This document shows positions 31,701-38,500 of a stretch of DNA of 64,000 bases, in pieces (the first letter of the stretch is position 1; every line of letters begins with the position of its first letter). Origin of the DNA: Paraburkholderia agricolaris. GTDB taxonomy: Bacteria > Pseudomonadota > Gammaproteobacteria > Burkholderiales > Burkholderiaceae. The notes beneath the pieces are model-generated. The model searched no databases. It had not been told where the DNA came from and worked only from the letters and a program-made list of their open reading frames with translations. Both the position numbers and the translations under genes were made by a program. The stretch lies in NCBI RefSeq assembly GCF_009455635.1, contig NZ_QPER01000001.1, forward strand, positions 2,604,001 to 2,668,000, given 5' to 3'.

Positions 31701-34700
31701 ATCCGCGACCATGTAGGCGAGCCGCGTGGCCGGATACGAAGGGTCGAGCGGCACATACGCGGCGCCTGCCTTCAACACCGCAAGTACCGCGACGATCATC
31801 TCCACCGATCGCTCGACACCGATCCCCACCTTGACTTCGGCGCGCACGCCGGCCTTGATCAAGCGATGCGCGAGCCGGTTGGCGCGCGCATTCAGTTCGC
31901 CGGCGCTGATTTCGAGTTCACCCGCGATCACCGCCGGATTCATGGGCTGCCGCGCTGCTTGCCGCTCGATTGCGGCGACCACCGGCTCGATGCGTTCCGC
32001 TTGCGCGGCCGGTCCGGCAAGCGCCAGCAGCGCGGCCGTTTCGCTGTGCGTCGCGCCGCACACGGCGTCGATCCTGCTGCCGGCCGCACCGATCAGGGCA
32101 CTCAGTACGCTGTCGTAGAAGTCCGCGAATCGTGCGATGGTCCGCGCATCGAACAGATCGCCGGCATACGTGAACACGCCGTCGACTCCGCCATCGGCCG
32201 TCTCGTAGGTATCAAGCGTCAACTCGAACGGCACGCCGGCATCGTCCAGACGGAAGCGGCTGGCGACGAGTTCCGGCAACGCGTGAGCGAGCGTATCGCG
32301 CTGCGTCTGATGACCGGCCATCACGTCGAAGAACGGTGTACGTCCGGCACTGCGCTCCGGTTGCAGCGCATCGACCAGCAGATCGAACGGCAAATCCTGA
32401 TGCGCCTGCGCGCCGAACATCGTGTCGCGCATCTGGATCAGCAGCGCGCGCAATGTCATGCCGTGTTCGATCCGCCCGCGCATCACCTGGGTATTGACGA
32501 AAAAGCCGACCAGTCCCGCGATTTCGCGGCGGTCGCGATTCGCGACCGGTACGCCCACACGCGGATCGACGTCGCCGGTATAGCGATGCAGCGCAACCAG
32601 CAGGGCCGTCAGCGACACCGTAAAGAACGTGGTGCCATGTTCACGCGCGACGGAGTTGAGCGCCGCGTGACGGATCGCGGATAGCGTGAAACGATGTGTC
32701 GCGGCCGGATGGTTAGCAGCGTTGCCGCGCGGCGCGTCGGCGGGCAACGCGGACGCAGGCGCCATGTCGGCGAGCTGGGTGCGCCAGTAGGCGAGTTGCC
32801 GCGTGTGTTCGTCGCTGTCGAGCCAGCGGTGCTGCCATGCCGCGTAGTCACGGTAGCGGACCGGCAGGTTCGGCAGGCTCGGCAACGGTGCGAGCGCTTC
32901 ACGATCTCCGAGGATCGCTCGACGATAGCCGTGCGCGATCTCGTCGAACAGCAGATCGGCGGACCAGCCGTCCGCGGCGATATGGTGCGCGACCAGCAGC
33001 AGACGCCAGGCGGCGTCCCCGGTACGCAACAGCGTCGCACGCAGCAACGGACCGCGCGTCAGATCGAACGGTCGTGCAACGATTTCGCGCGATGCGGCAA
33101 GCGCGGCCTCGTTTGCCTCAACCTCATCCTCTCCGTTGCTGGACGCACGCACATCGAGCTGATCGAGCGCGATCGTCATCGACGGATGAATCACCTGAAG
33201 CGGTATGCCGTCCGCCGACGTTTCGAACGTCGTACGCAAGGTTTCATGCCGATTCACCAGCGCCTGTAAAGCGCCGCGCAACGCGTCGATCTTCAACGCA
33301 CCGCGCAAGGTCAGGCCGCCCGCCAGGTGATAGGCGTTGCTCGCACGGTCGAGTTGCCACAGAAACCACTGGCGCCGCTGCGCAAACGAAGCGGGTACGC
33401 GCCCGTCCGCCTGCGGGTCGAATTCGATCCGCATCGGCAGGATGCGTGCGCCGCTCGCGCACAGGCGTTCGATCAGGGCAGCCGATTCGTGCAGCGTGGC
33501 GGTGCCGAATACATCGGCAATCTGGAATGCGACCTGCCAGCGATCGCGGACCTGTGCGGCGAGTTGCGTCGCCGCCAGCGAGTTGCCGCCCAGCGAGAAG
33601 AAGTGCGCGCTGCGCGTAGCGACGGGTACACCGAGCACCTCGCACCAGATCGCCGCGAGTTCGCGTTCGACGCCTTCGCGCAGGGTGTCGTCGGTGGATG
33701 TGGGATGTGCCGCGATCCGATCCGGCGCCCCGGTTTCATTGTGGCCCGTGGTGACGAAGCTGCCATGCTCGTAGACGGCGTAGGCATCCAGTTCTCGGCT
33801 GCGCCATCTCTGCGCGGCCGCACTGCGCTGCAATTTGCCGCTCGATGTCTTCGGCAGGCCGCCCGGATTCAGCAGCACGACAACCGACAGCGGTTCACCG
33901 CACGCTTCGCCGATGGCATCGTTCAATGCCTCGACGAGCGCTTGCGGCGTGGCGAGCTTTTGCATGCTGCGCGAGATTTCGACGGCGAGGCCAATGCCTT
34001 CCCGGCCCTCCAGTTCGACGCCAAACGCCGCGATGCGGCCTTTGCGCACCGCATCGACGTTCATTTCAACCGCACGCTCCAGATCCTGCGGATACAGGTT
34101 CTGCCCGCGCACGATAATCATGTCCTTACGTCGTCCGACGATAAAGAACTCGCCGTGGTGACGAAAACCGAGGTCGCCTGTGCGCAGCCAGCGTGTCGCC
34201 TCGCGTGTCGGAAAGCTCTCCGCGGTCGCATCGTCACGACGCCAGTAGCCGCGCGCAACGCTCGGCCCCGCCACCCAGATTTCGCCGACACGGCCATCGT
34301 CCAGCGTAACGCCGCTGTCCGGCGCGACGATCCTCACCTCGTGATTGACCGCTTCGCGACCGCAACCGACCAGCGTCACGATACCCGCTGCGGCGTATTC
34401 ACTGTCCGCTTGCGCCTCTGGTATAGCTGGCAACGACGCAACTTCCGCGCGCCCTGCCTTCAATCCGCTGTCGACAAACGACACCGCGGACGGGCCCGCG
34501 CCACGCGTGCCGCCAGTGACGAATAGCGTCGCTTCCGCGAGGCCGTAGCACGGATAACGTGCATCCGAATCGAAACGGGCAGCAGCGAAACGCTCCGCGA
34601 AAGCCTGTTGCGTGTCGAAACGCACCGGCTCCGAACCACAAAAGGCGACCCGCCAGCTCGACAGGTCGAGATCCGCAATCTGGGTGTCCCGCACCCGCTC

Positions 34701-35516
34701 GCAACACAGGCGATACGCGAAATCCGGACCGCCCGAGATCGTGCCGCGATGCCGCGCGATCGCTTCGAGCCAACGCACCGGCCGCTCCAGAAAATATCTG
34801 GGCGACATCAACACGAGTGGAATACCGCTGTATACAGGCTGCAAAAGCGTGCCGATCAGTCCCATGTCGTGATAGAGCGGCAACCAGCTGACGAACACGT
34901 CGTTGGGCGTCACGCCCAATCCGCTCTGAATCGCGATCTCGTTGGCGAGCACGTTGCCGTGCGTGACCATCACGCCTTTCGGACTCGACGTCGAACCGGA
35001 GGTGTACTGCAGGAATGCGATATCGGCCGCGCCGTGGGCCGAAGCGAAAGCCGCACTTGACAAGGCGCTCTCGGCGACTTCATCGACGGCAACAAGTTCG
35101 ACGCCCGGCGCGATAGCGCCGAACGACTCGCGCGTCGATGCGATCAGTGAAGCGGTGGTCAGCACGAAGCGTGCGTCGCAATCCGCCGCGATGCCGCGCA
35201 AGCGCGCCAGATGCTGTTCGCGCGCGGATTCCGGCGGATATGCGGGCACGGCAATCGTGCCCGCATACAGGCAGCCAAAGAATGCGGCGACGTAATCTAT
35301 ACCGCTGTCCATCAGCAGCAATGCGCGTTCGCCGGCCGCATTGCGCGCGGCGAGAAAACGGGCAATCGTCTGCGCGCGGGCATCGAGCGCGTGATAGTCG
35401 TAACGCGTGTCGCCGCTGTCGTCGACGCAGACCAGTGCGGTGTCGTGCGGACGCGTCGCGGCGAGTTCGCGCAGACGTTCGGCGAGATTGAACGATTGAG
35501 GTGACTCAAGCAGCAT
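19773..35516 (-). CDS. loading NRPS: FAAL-T / C-A-T / C-A-T-E / C-A-T / C - TauD-like hydroxylase
   Basis: This 5247-residue protein starts the lipopeptide. Approximate residues: fatty acyl-AMP ligase 1-600 (YTSGSTSSPKGVMVTHGN, WLPLYHDMGLIG), T 642, C 710-1135 (HHIAADGWS), A1 1175-1690, T 1730, C 1790-2238, A2 2255-2775, T 2825, E 2878-3308 (HHLAVDGVSW, EGHGRED), D-type C 3338-3795 (DIYPLSPMQRGMLFH), A3 3812-4290, T 4348, C 4408-4835 (HHLICDGWS), and a SyrP/TauD-like Fe(II)/2-oxoglutarate oxygenase 4918-5225 (FHNESS with the HxE pair, distal VAHARDP). Pocket readings are DGEDAATVS (unassigned), DFWNIGMVH (exact Thr code) and DVWHISLID (Ser-like). The last C has no A domain of its own; the next protein supplies Asp A-T. 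The ATG overlaps the end of the upstream NRPS gene by 11 bp, so translation is probably coupled. Confidence 0.95.
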   Translation of the reverse strand: MLLESPQSFNLAERLRELAATRPHDTALVCVDDSGDTRYDYHALDARAQTIARFLAARNAAGERALLLMDSGIDYVAAFFGCLYAGTIAVPAYPPESAREQHLARLRGIAADCDARFVLTTASLIASTRESFGAIAPGVELVAVDEVAESALSSAAFASAHGAADIAFLQYTSGSTSSPKGVMVTHGNVLANEIAIQSGLGVTPNDVFVSWLPLYHDMGLIGTLLQPVYSGIPLVLMSPRYFLERPVRWLEAIARHRGTISGGPDFAYRLCCERVRDTQIADLDLSSWRVAFCGSEPVRFDTQQAFAERFAAARFDSDARYPCYGLAEATLFVTGGTRGAGPSAVSFVDSGLKAGRAEVASLPAIPEAQADSEYAAAGIVTLVGCGREAVNHEVRIVAPDSGVTLDDGRVGEIWVAGPSVARGYWRRDDATAESFPTREATRWLRTGDLGFRHHGEFFIVGRRKDMIIVRGQNLYPQDLERAVEMNVDAVRKGRIAAFGVELEGREGIGLAVEISRSMQKLATPQALVEALNDAIGEACGEPLSVVVLLNPGGLPKTSSGKLQRSAAAQRWRSRELDAYAVYEHGSFVTTGHNETGAPDRIAAHPTSTDDTLREGVERELAAIWCEVLGVPVATRSAHFFSLGGNSLAATQLAAQVRDRWQVAFQIADVFGTATLHESAALIERLCASGARILPMRIEFDPQADGRVPASFAQRRQWFLWQLDRASNAYHLAGGLTLRGALKIDALRGALQALVNRHETLRTTFETSADGIPLQVIHPSMTIALDQLDVRASSNGEDEVEANEAALAASREIVARPFDLTRGPLLRATLLRTGDAAWRLLLVAHHIAADGWSADLLFDEIAHGYRRAILGDREALAPLPSLPNLPVRYRDYAAWQHRWLDSDEHTRQLAYWRTQLADMAPASALPADAPRGNAANHPAATHRFTLSAIRHAALNSVAREHGTTFFTVSLTALLVALHRYTGDVDPRVGVPVANRDRREIAGLVGFFVNTQVMRGRIEHGMTLRALLIQMRDTMFGAQAHQDLPFDLLVDALQPERSAGRTPFFDVMAGHQTQRDTLAHALPELVASRFRLDDAGVPFELTLDTYETADGGVDGVFTYAGDLFDARTIARFADFYDSVLSALIGAAGSRIDAVCGATHSETAALLALAGPAAQAERIEPVVAAIERQAARQPMNPAVIAGELEISAGELNARANRLAHRLIKAGVRAEVKVGIGVERSVEMIVAVLAVLKAGAAYVPLDPSYPATRLAYMVADSGIEWLITHEATRALFADTLGAAASRVGVIELDASDVAADADFPASNPRDAADPHADSLAYVIYTSGSTGQPKGVAIDQRSLAIHTQATIDFCALNETDRVLQFAAFSFDGFIEEIFPALCVGAAIVLRDVELWDSGTFYRKLLQHRISVIDVTTAYWYLLAQDFAKEGVRDYGALRLAIAGGEAMAIEGVNAWRAAGLQHVKLLNTYGPTETTVSATLFDCDAMVANADDTLRKVPIGRALAGRQVYVLDDRGELAPQGVAGELYIGGQALARGYLKRAALTAGRFVPDPFSTQGARLYRTGDLARWRADGELEYLGRIDHQVKIRGFRIELGEVEAQLLAQQDVREAVVTAQGAAGGMRLVGYVAPHAGVTLDGASLRAALSAALPDYMVPSAVVVLEALPLTPNGKVDRKALPAPEFQTRGYEAPQGDFETTLATLFEQVLEVERVGRHDNFFELGGDSILSLKVVAQAHHAGITMTPRQLFDTQTVAALAQVLAQALNEDATQAALPPMTVIAADERTALPLSHAQQRLWFLWNLQPQSSAYHMPGALRLTGELDAHAVRASIDAVVARHESLRTTFVAQADGEVVQSIGMVTRCDWRIVDIASSGAIDATLASTANAFAAEPFDLVHGPLLRVALIRVHEREHVLAVVMHHIVSDGWSVDVLLREFVEGYRALREGSEAQRDPLPVQYADYAVWQRRWLEAGEQARQLAYWRAQLGDDHPVLALPADRARQAVSAWHGATHRIVIPDTLARAIRQRAQQLRATPFVVLLAGFQLLLHRYTGQTDIRVGVPAANRERVETAGLIGLFVNTLVMRAQLDGGTPLPTLLETVRRAAQEAQAHQDLPFDVLVDALQPQRSLSHAPLFQVMFNHLRDDERVLETLPGVSVAWYGLSEAMAQFELTLNTTEASDGTMSASFVYACELFDARTVERLARHYVASLNALVSGQVSTVNDVELMSDAEREHLLASSKEQRTYAVTEPLHVLIERHAVATPEATAVVFEGHSLSYAELNARANRMAHRLIEAGVRPEVKVGVSMTRSADLIVALLAVLKSGGAYVPLDPSYPAERIAYMSADSGIAVLLVEQTDRSGEAETEAEAGKPAAVRIVEFDANGETQSHPAHNPNLAVHADNLAYVIYTSGSTGKPKGAQLTHRNVMRLLAGTREWFDFGPADVWTMFHSYAFDFSVWEIFGALCHGGRLVVVPHIVSRSPDEFAALLRRERVTVLNQTPSAFRQLMLAPSLFSDASAGSAGSDAGSQSSRPLALRAVIFGGEALELHSLRPWIEHFGDARAQLINMYGITETTVHVTYRRIVARDLDDTDAPRSPLGKPLPDLGLYVLDAARNPVPAGVEGELYVSGAGLARGYLNRAALTAERFVPDPFGAGGGRLYRTGDLARRRADGEIEYVGRIDHQVKIRGFRIELGEIEAQLAAQAGVREALVIAEQGAGAARLIAYVCAKTGEQVDASSLRAALGNVLPDYMVPAAFVVMDVFPLTSNGKVDRKALPAPEQGLANPTAQYEAPQGTVETALAAIWQDVLGVEQVGRHENFFELGGDSILSLQIVARLRRVGLKITPRQLFERQTVALLAAVAETLDGQADPAAAETLAGDVPLLPIQAAFFAQQVPNRHHWNQALLLQSGEALDEPALEAALHTLVAHHDALRLRFEQSAQGVWTQRYAASESAQLLWTRDAPAGRPIGAICDEAQQSLNIAHGPLLRAMSIRLADGTARLLLAIHHLAVDGVSWRVLLEDLQTAYEQIRAGDKPALPEKTASYGAWSKRLQEYARTPAVRETRGYWQQIGGTLADIPQDHPQGGNTQASAQQRTVTLDAATTRQLLKDAPSAYRTQVNDLLLVALGRALCGWTKRESIRIDVEGHGREDVFDGIDVSRTCGWFTTLFPVRLEPQGDTGEAICRVKETLRAIPARGLGFGALRQFGVEEDRAALSDIAASQVVFNYLGQFDSSFDNTASSGWQPAGESCGAMFDREAPLEHALSIDARVFDARLSVQISYSGVRFSASTIDAYAEAFERELREIVAHCVNAMPSATQSDFPLAPLDATQLAAWPVPLGGVDDIYPLSPMQRGMLFHSLYAPGDGAYVNQIRIDIDALDSERFRAAWNAAAQRHDILRTGFVQHGDGWLQWVAKAASLPFAEYDWRGTADSDSDSDGVARKLDALALRERTEAFDFARGPLHRLTLVRTGAARHHFIWTHHHVLLDGWSVSRLIGEVLRDYSGEASAPVTAARGGRYREYIRWLQARDNDASEAFWRAQLAALDQPGRLTALAASGSAERDVSDADPDSQGELRVEFDAATTVRFSAFARQQRITLNTLVQAAWALLLHRHSGQRAVVFGATVAGRPADLPAAEQMLGLFINTLPVIVTVDAAACVGDWLREMQARALALREYEHTPLNDIQRWAGVAGQPLFDSIVVFENYPVDEALQDAAPGGLRFGELRNREQTNYPLTITVMPGDTLKIDWTFAREKLRTEDVEAFVRQFETVLNAMIVDASSIVGAVSLLDTEARREVEAFSRCDVDYGDPLPVHRVIEAQVRRTPDAVAVLFGEQKLTYAELNARANRLAHRLSAQGVGPDVRVGIAVERSVEMVVGLLAIMKAGGAYVPFDPSYPAARLAYMMADSGIALLLTQRRVRDALPLPDGITVLELDAPDLTDQPSHNPVIGLNGENLAYVIYTSGSTGQPKGAANRHGALYNRLVWMQQAYALDATDTVLQKTPFSFDVSVWEFFWPLMTGARLAVAAPDDHRDPQKLGELIERHAVTTLHFVPSMLQAFIAYEGAQQCTGLRRVICSGEALSTELKDRALAALPAAALYNLYGPTEAAIDVTHWSCQAEDTVTPIGRPIANVQTYVLDASLNMTPVGVAGELYLGGAGLARGYLNRPALTAERFVPDPFSAEGARLYRTGDLARWRADGALEYLGRIDHQVKIRGFRIELGEIEAQLLAQTNVREAVVVAQQSSMGTRLIAYVSANANTALAASSLRQALAEALPEHMVPSAIVVLDTLPLSPNGKVDRKALPAPEQGSTNPTAQYEAPQGAVETALAAIWQDVLGVEQVGRHANFFELGGDSIIAMQVSARIRAKLDSACALRALFTNPTIAALASHIGHASAEAFADTPPIEKLPRAGTLPLSPAQRRLWIAARLATHDAASYNVTATVKLYGTLSAAHVQTALAMLTARHETLRTSYPDCDGQPLASIAAYQVPDFVNRDLSGLADDDQRAALDELTGNRVDSPFDVTRGPLMRATLVQLAPQCHLLMLSLHHLICDGWSMGVLVDEFSGFYRAAQSGANDALPAPLEVQYVDYAAWHRQQLDSPRTDGLRAFWRERLDGAPQVLDLPVDFPRPPGVSQAGDSLHCTLDAGLARKVHDAAQRYRVTPFVVLLASYQLLLHRLTGSRDVLLGTDVAGRERVELESLIGFFVNVVPLRSRLETGAADDAPLDIGRWLADTGRSTVSALEHSQLPLDQIVDTVKAVRDRRRNPLIQALFVLQNTPARTLDLPGIVSETVERPTVYSKFDMALFIEPHDSTWRAEWVFSTALFRPSTIQRWSVEWLSLLENIVTQTEIHANIPPRSADANGPAQAAHTTQSSQSAQQDKLAKLKKIASRGPRAPGTPGAVSAAPDVASVANVIDTPRPPARVSALQAGQPLPAVCEPWAPDVDPHAWARQHRGFIDATLAQHGSILFRGFNLSSVADFEAFAEAMSPGLYGGYGDLPKKEGGRNTYRSTPYPEREMILFHNESSHLERWPRKQWFYCELPSKVGGATPIVDCREMLRRLPAPIVHAFREKHLMYIRTFTDRLDVAWQDFFGTEARADVEARLRAAAIAFRWLPNDGLQTRTICPGVITHPVTGELAFFNQVQLHHPYFLRADIRADLLKMVGPDQLPRNVCYGDGTPIDEADLATIGEAYEACAVRFEWRAGDVVMLDNMLVAHARDPYEEPRKIVVAMGAMVERDALAAPSVPAANADETYP
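19840..20760 (-). other. SyrP/TauD-like aspartyl beta-hydroxylase domain (C-terminal fusion)
   Basis: The facial triad is visible: HxE in FHNESSHLER and the distal His in VAHARDPYEEPRK, with nearby Arg residues for 2-oxoglutarate. Family members hydroxylate the beta carbon of Asp while it is bound to a carrier domain. A basic linker (KLAKLKKIASRGPR) joins it to the preceding C domain. Beta-OH-Asp is a bidentate iron ligand. Confidence 0.85.
22481..24152. repeat. R1b: Ser A-domain block, copy in the loading NRPS gene
   Basis: It matches R1c over A and T domains at a constant offset of 21,685 bp, and R1a over the A domain only. Confidence 0.85.
22640..24080 (-). other. A domain, predicted Ser (loading NRPS, module 3)
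   Basis: Pocket residues read D V W H I S L I D, Ser-like. The DNA is nearly identical to the Ser A domains in the other two large NRPS genes. Confidence 0.75.
25788..27214. repeat. R4a: T-E block, copy in the loading NRPS gene
   Basis: It is nearly identical to 42913-44339 at a constant offset of 17,125 bp. It covers the carrier and epimerase domains of the Thr module. Confidence 0.85.
27190..28750 (-). other. A domain, predicted Thr, epimerised (loading NRPS, module 2)
   Basis: Pocket residues read D F W N I G M V H, exactly the Thr code. The following E domain implies D-allo-Thr. Confidence 0.85.
28799..30930. repeat. R3b: A-domain C-terminal part, T and next C domain (loading NRPS gene)
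   Basis: Similarity to R3a ends sharply at 30,930, inside the A domain, where the recognition part becomes unrelated. It contains a 12-bp tandem duplication (CTGGGCCAGCAC) in the inter-domain linker. Confidence 0.85.
30440..31990 (-). other. A domain, unassigned (loading NRPS, module 1, acylated residue)
   Basis: Pocket residues read D G E D A A T V S. Glu and Asp in the pocket suggest a basic residue such as Lys, Orn or Dab, but I do not recognise the code. The C-terminal subdomain (from about 30,930 down) is nearly identical to that of the Gly A domains, so this is a hybrid domain. No epimerase follows. Confidence 0.5.
33720..35516 (-). other. fatty acyl-AMP ligase (FAAL) loading domain
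   Basis: The first 600 residues have the FAAL layout: QYTSGSTSSPKGVMVTHGN, SWLPLYHDMGLIG, and YGLAEATLFVTGG. These enzymes activate a fatty acid as acyl-AMP and load it onto the adjacent carrier domain. They define the start of cupriachelin- and gramibactin-type lipopeptide siderophores. Confidence 0.9.
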
Positions 35517-38500
35517 CGCTAACCTTGTTGTGCTGAAGCGTGAAGTAGTCGTGCACTGCCCCCAGAAAATCGGGGTGATGCAGCAATTCCATATGATTGG
35601 CGTCCACGACGGCCGAGCGCGTGATGCTGCTCGCCGCGTAACGCGGCCACTCGTTCTGGCGCGTGGACACGAGCGGATTGCCGGCCGCGAGCTGACGGCC
35701 GGCCCACCAGTGGTAACGCGACGCGTGCAGCGTCTTGCGGCGCGCGTCGCGGACCATCGACGTAAAGTAGTCGCTCATCAACGCGACGGCGCGCAACAGT
35801 TCGATTTCCGCGTCGCCGGGCAGGTAGTCGCGCCACTTGTGCGCTTCGGCGAGAAACATCCGGTACTTGTCGAGTTCGTGGTCTTCGACATGACGCGGCG
35901 CGATGGCCGGTGTCAGCGGCGTCGCATCGTCGACGATGACGTGCGGCGGTGCGCTATCCACGAGGCCGATCCACGCGACCTGCTGGCCTTGCGCTTCGAG
36001 CTGGTGAGCGACCTCGACCGCGAGCACGCCCCCGAGCGACCAGCCAAGCAGGTTGTACGGACCGTCCGCCTGGACCTGCCGAATCCGCTGGGCGTAATCG
36101 GCAGCGAGTTCGGCCAAATCGGCAGGCCACCACGTGCGGTCGTCGTAGTACGGCGCCTGCACGCCGAAAACCGTGGCCACGCCGTCGAGATGTTGCGCAA
36201 GCGCGCGATACTCGGCGACCAGACCATAGAGCGGATGGATGGCGAACAGCGTGGATGGCGCGGACGCGGTGTTCATCCGAACGATGTTGGTCGGTATTGC
36301 GGCCCCGCTCGATGAAGCGCTTTCAATGGCGGTGGCGAGCGCGGCGATGGTCGGATGGGTGAAAAGCTGTTCGAGCGGCAGGTTGTCCTGACCGGCGTTT
36401 CTCGCGGTCTGGACCACTTTGAGCGCGCGCAGCGAATCGCCGCCGACCTCGAAGAAGTTATCGGTCACACCAATATCGTCGCGGCCCAGCACACCCTGCC
36501 AGATCGCCAGCAGCGCGGCCTCCAGCGGCGTGCGCGGCGCCACCCGTTCGAGTCCGCCCTGCACCTGCGGCTCCGGCAGCGCCCGACGGTCCACCTTGCC
36601 GTTCTGCATCACCGGCAGACGCTCCAGCACCACGAACGCACCCGGCACCATGTAGCCCGGCAGCCGCGCCTCCAGCACCCCGCGCAGCGTGCCCGTCTCC
36701 AGCGCCACCCCGGCCTCGCCCGACACATAACCCACCAGGCGCCGCCCCTCGCCTTCACCCTTGAGCTCCACCACCGCTTCGCGCACCCCGGCCACCTGCC
36801 GCAGCACCGCCTCGATCTCGCCCAGCTCGATCCGGAAACCCCGCAGCTTCACCTGCTGGTCCAGCCGCCCCAGGAAGTCGATCGTGCCGTCCTCCCGACG
36901 CCGGCACAGGTCCCCCGTGCGGTACAGGCGCGCCCCATCCGTCCGGTACGGGTCCGGAATGAACTTCTCCGCGGTCTGCGCCGCCCGGTTCAGATAGCCA
37001 CGCGCCAGCGTCTCGCCGCCGATGCACAACTCCCCCAGCCCGCCCACCGGCACCTCGTTGCCCGCTTCATCGAGCACATACACCGTGCGCGATCCGTACG
37101 GCGCCCCGATCGGGACGATCGCGTGGTCAATGTCTTCAGCCCGGGTCTGCCGGTACAGGCACGCCACCGTGGTTTCCGTCGGCCCGTACAGGTTGTCCAG
37201 GCGGATATGTCCCAGCGGCCCCTCGCGCCATTGACGCAACGCGTCGCCCGGCAGCCCCTCGCCGCCCACCGTGATCTGCCGCAGCGCGCGCAGGCTCTGC
37301 GCCGCCGGCGGCTCGCGCAGCCACTGCTGCCAGTACGCCGTCGGAATGCGCGAGAACGTCACCCCTTCTTCGGCCAGATGCCGGCTGGTGGTCGCCAGAT
37401 CCCACAGCTGCGGTCCGCGCATCTCGACCTGTCCGCCGCACAGCAGCGCGGGCAGCATCTCGTGCAGCGACACGTCGAAGTTGATCGTCGACGACTGCAG
37501 CTGTTTGTCCGTTTCGCCGATCCCGTACGTGCCGATGAAGTCCTCAAGGTGCGAGCACAGCGCGCCATGGCTGATCGCCACGCCCTTCGGCCGCCCCGTC
37601 GAGCCCGACGTGTAGATCACGTAGGCGAGCTGGTCGGGGTGAATGCTGACGGCGGGGGCCGGGGATTCCTCACCATCCCGCAGCGCTTCCAGCGCGATGG
37701 TCTCGCGGCCCGCGAGCAGGCCGGCATGACGTTGCGCCGTGACCGCATCCACCACCACCCGGCTCACCCCCGCGTCTTCCATCATGTACGCCAGCCGGTC
37801 TTCCGGATAGTCCGGGTCCAGCGGCACGAACGCCGCCCCCGACTTCAGCACCCCCAGCACCGACGCAACCAGCCCCGCCGAGCGCGTCAGGCACAGCCCG
37901 ATGCGCTCGTCCGCCCCCGCTCCCCGTTCCACCAGATGCCCCGCCACGCGGTTCGACCACGCCTCCAGTGCGCGGTAGTCCAGCCGCTCGCCCTCGCAAT
38001 GCACCGCCCCCGCCGTGCCCCGGCGCCGCGCCTGCGCCCCGAAGCGCTCGCCCACCGGCGCGAACCCGTGCCGCGCGATCGCCGTGCGGTAGCGGTCCTC
38101 CATCGCCAGCGTGATCTCTCCCAGATACGCATCGTCGCGCGCCGACACCTGCTCGAGAATCTCCACGTAGTGCTCCAGCATGCGCGCCACCACCGGCTCA
38201 TCGAACACGTCGCGCGCGAAGCTCAACGACACCGACAGTCCTTCGTCCTCCGCCACGTTCAGCACCAGATCGAAACGCGCCGTGTGCGCCTCGCCCGACA
38301 GCGCCGACACCTTCAGCCCCGGCAGCGCCACCGTCTCGCGCGAGGCGCCCGTATAGTTGAACATCGCCTGGAACAGCGGCGTATGGCCCAGGCTTCGCGC
38401 CGGCTGCAGGGCATCCACCAGCCGCGCGAACGGCAGATCCTGATGCGCCTGGGCCTCCACCACGCGCGTGCGCACCTGCCCGAGCAGCGCCCCGAAGCGC

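Noticed and set aside
28800..32684. 1294-codon open frame on the plus strand, opposite the loading NRPS
   Set aside because: It is an antisense shadow of a clear NRPS gene in GC-rich DNA. The translation is rich in Arg, His and Gln and shows no domain.
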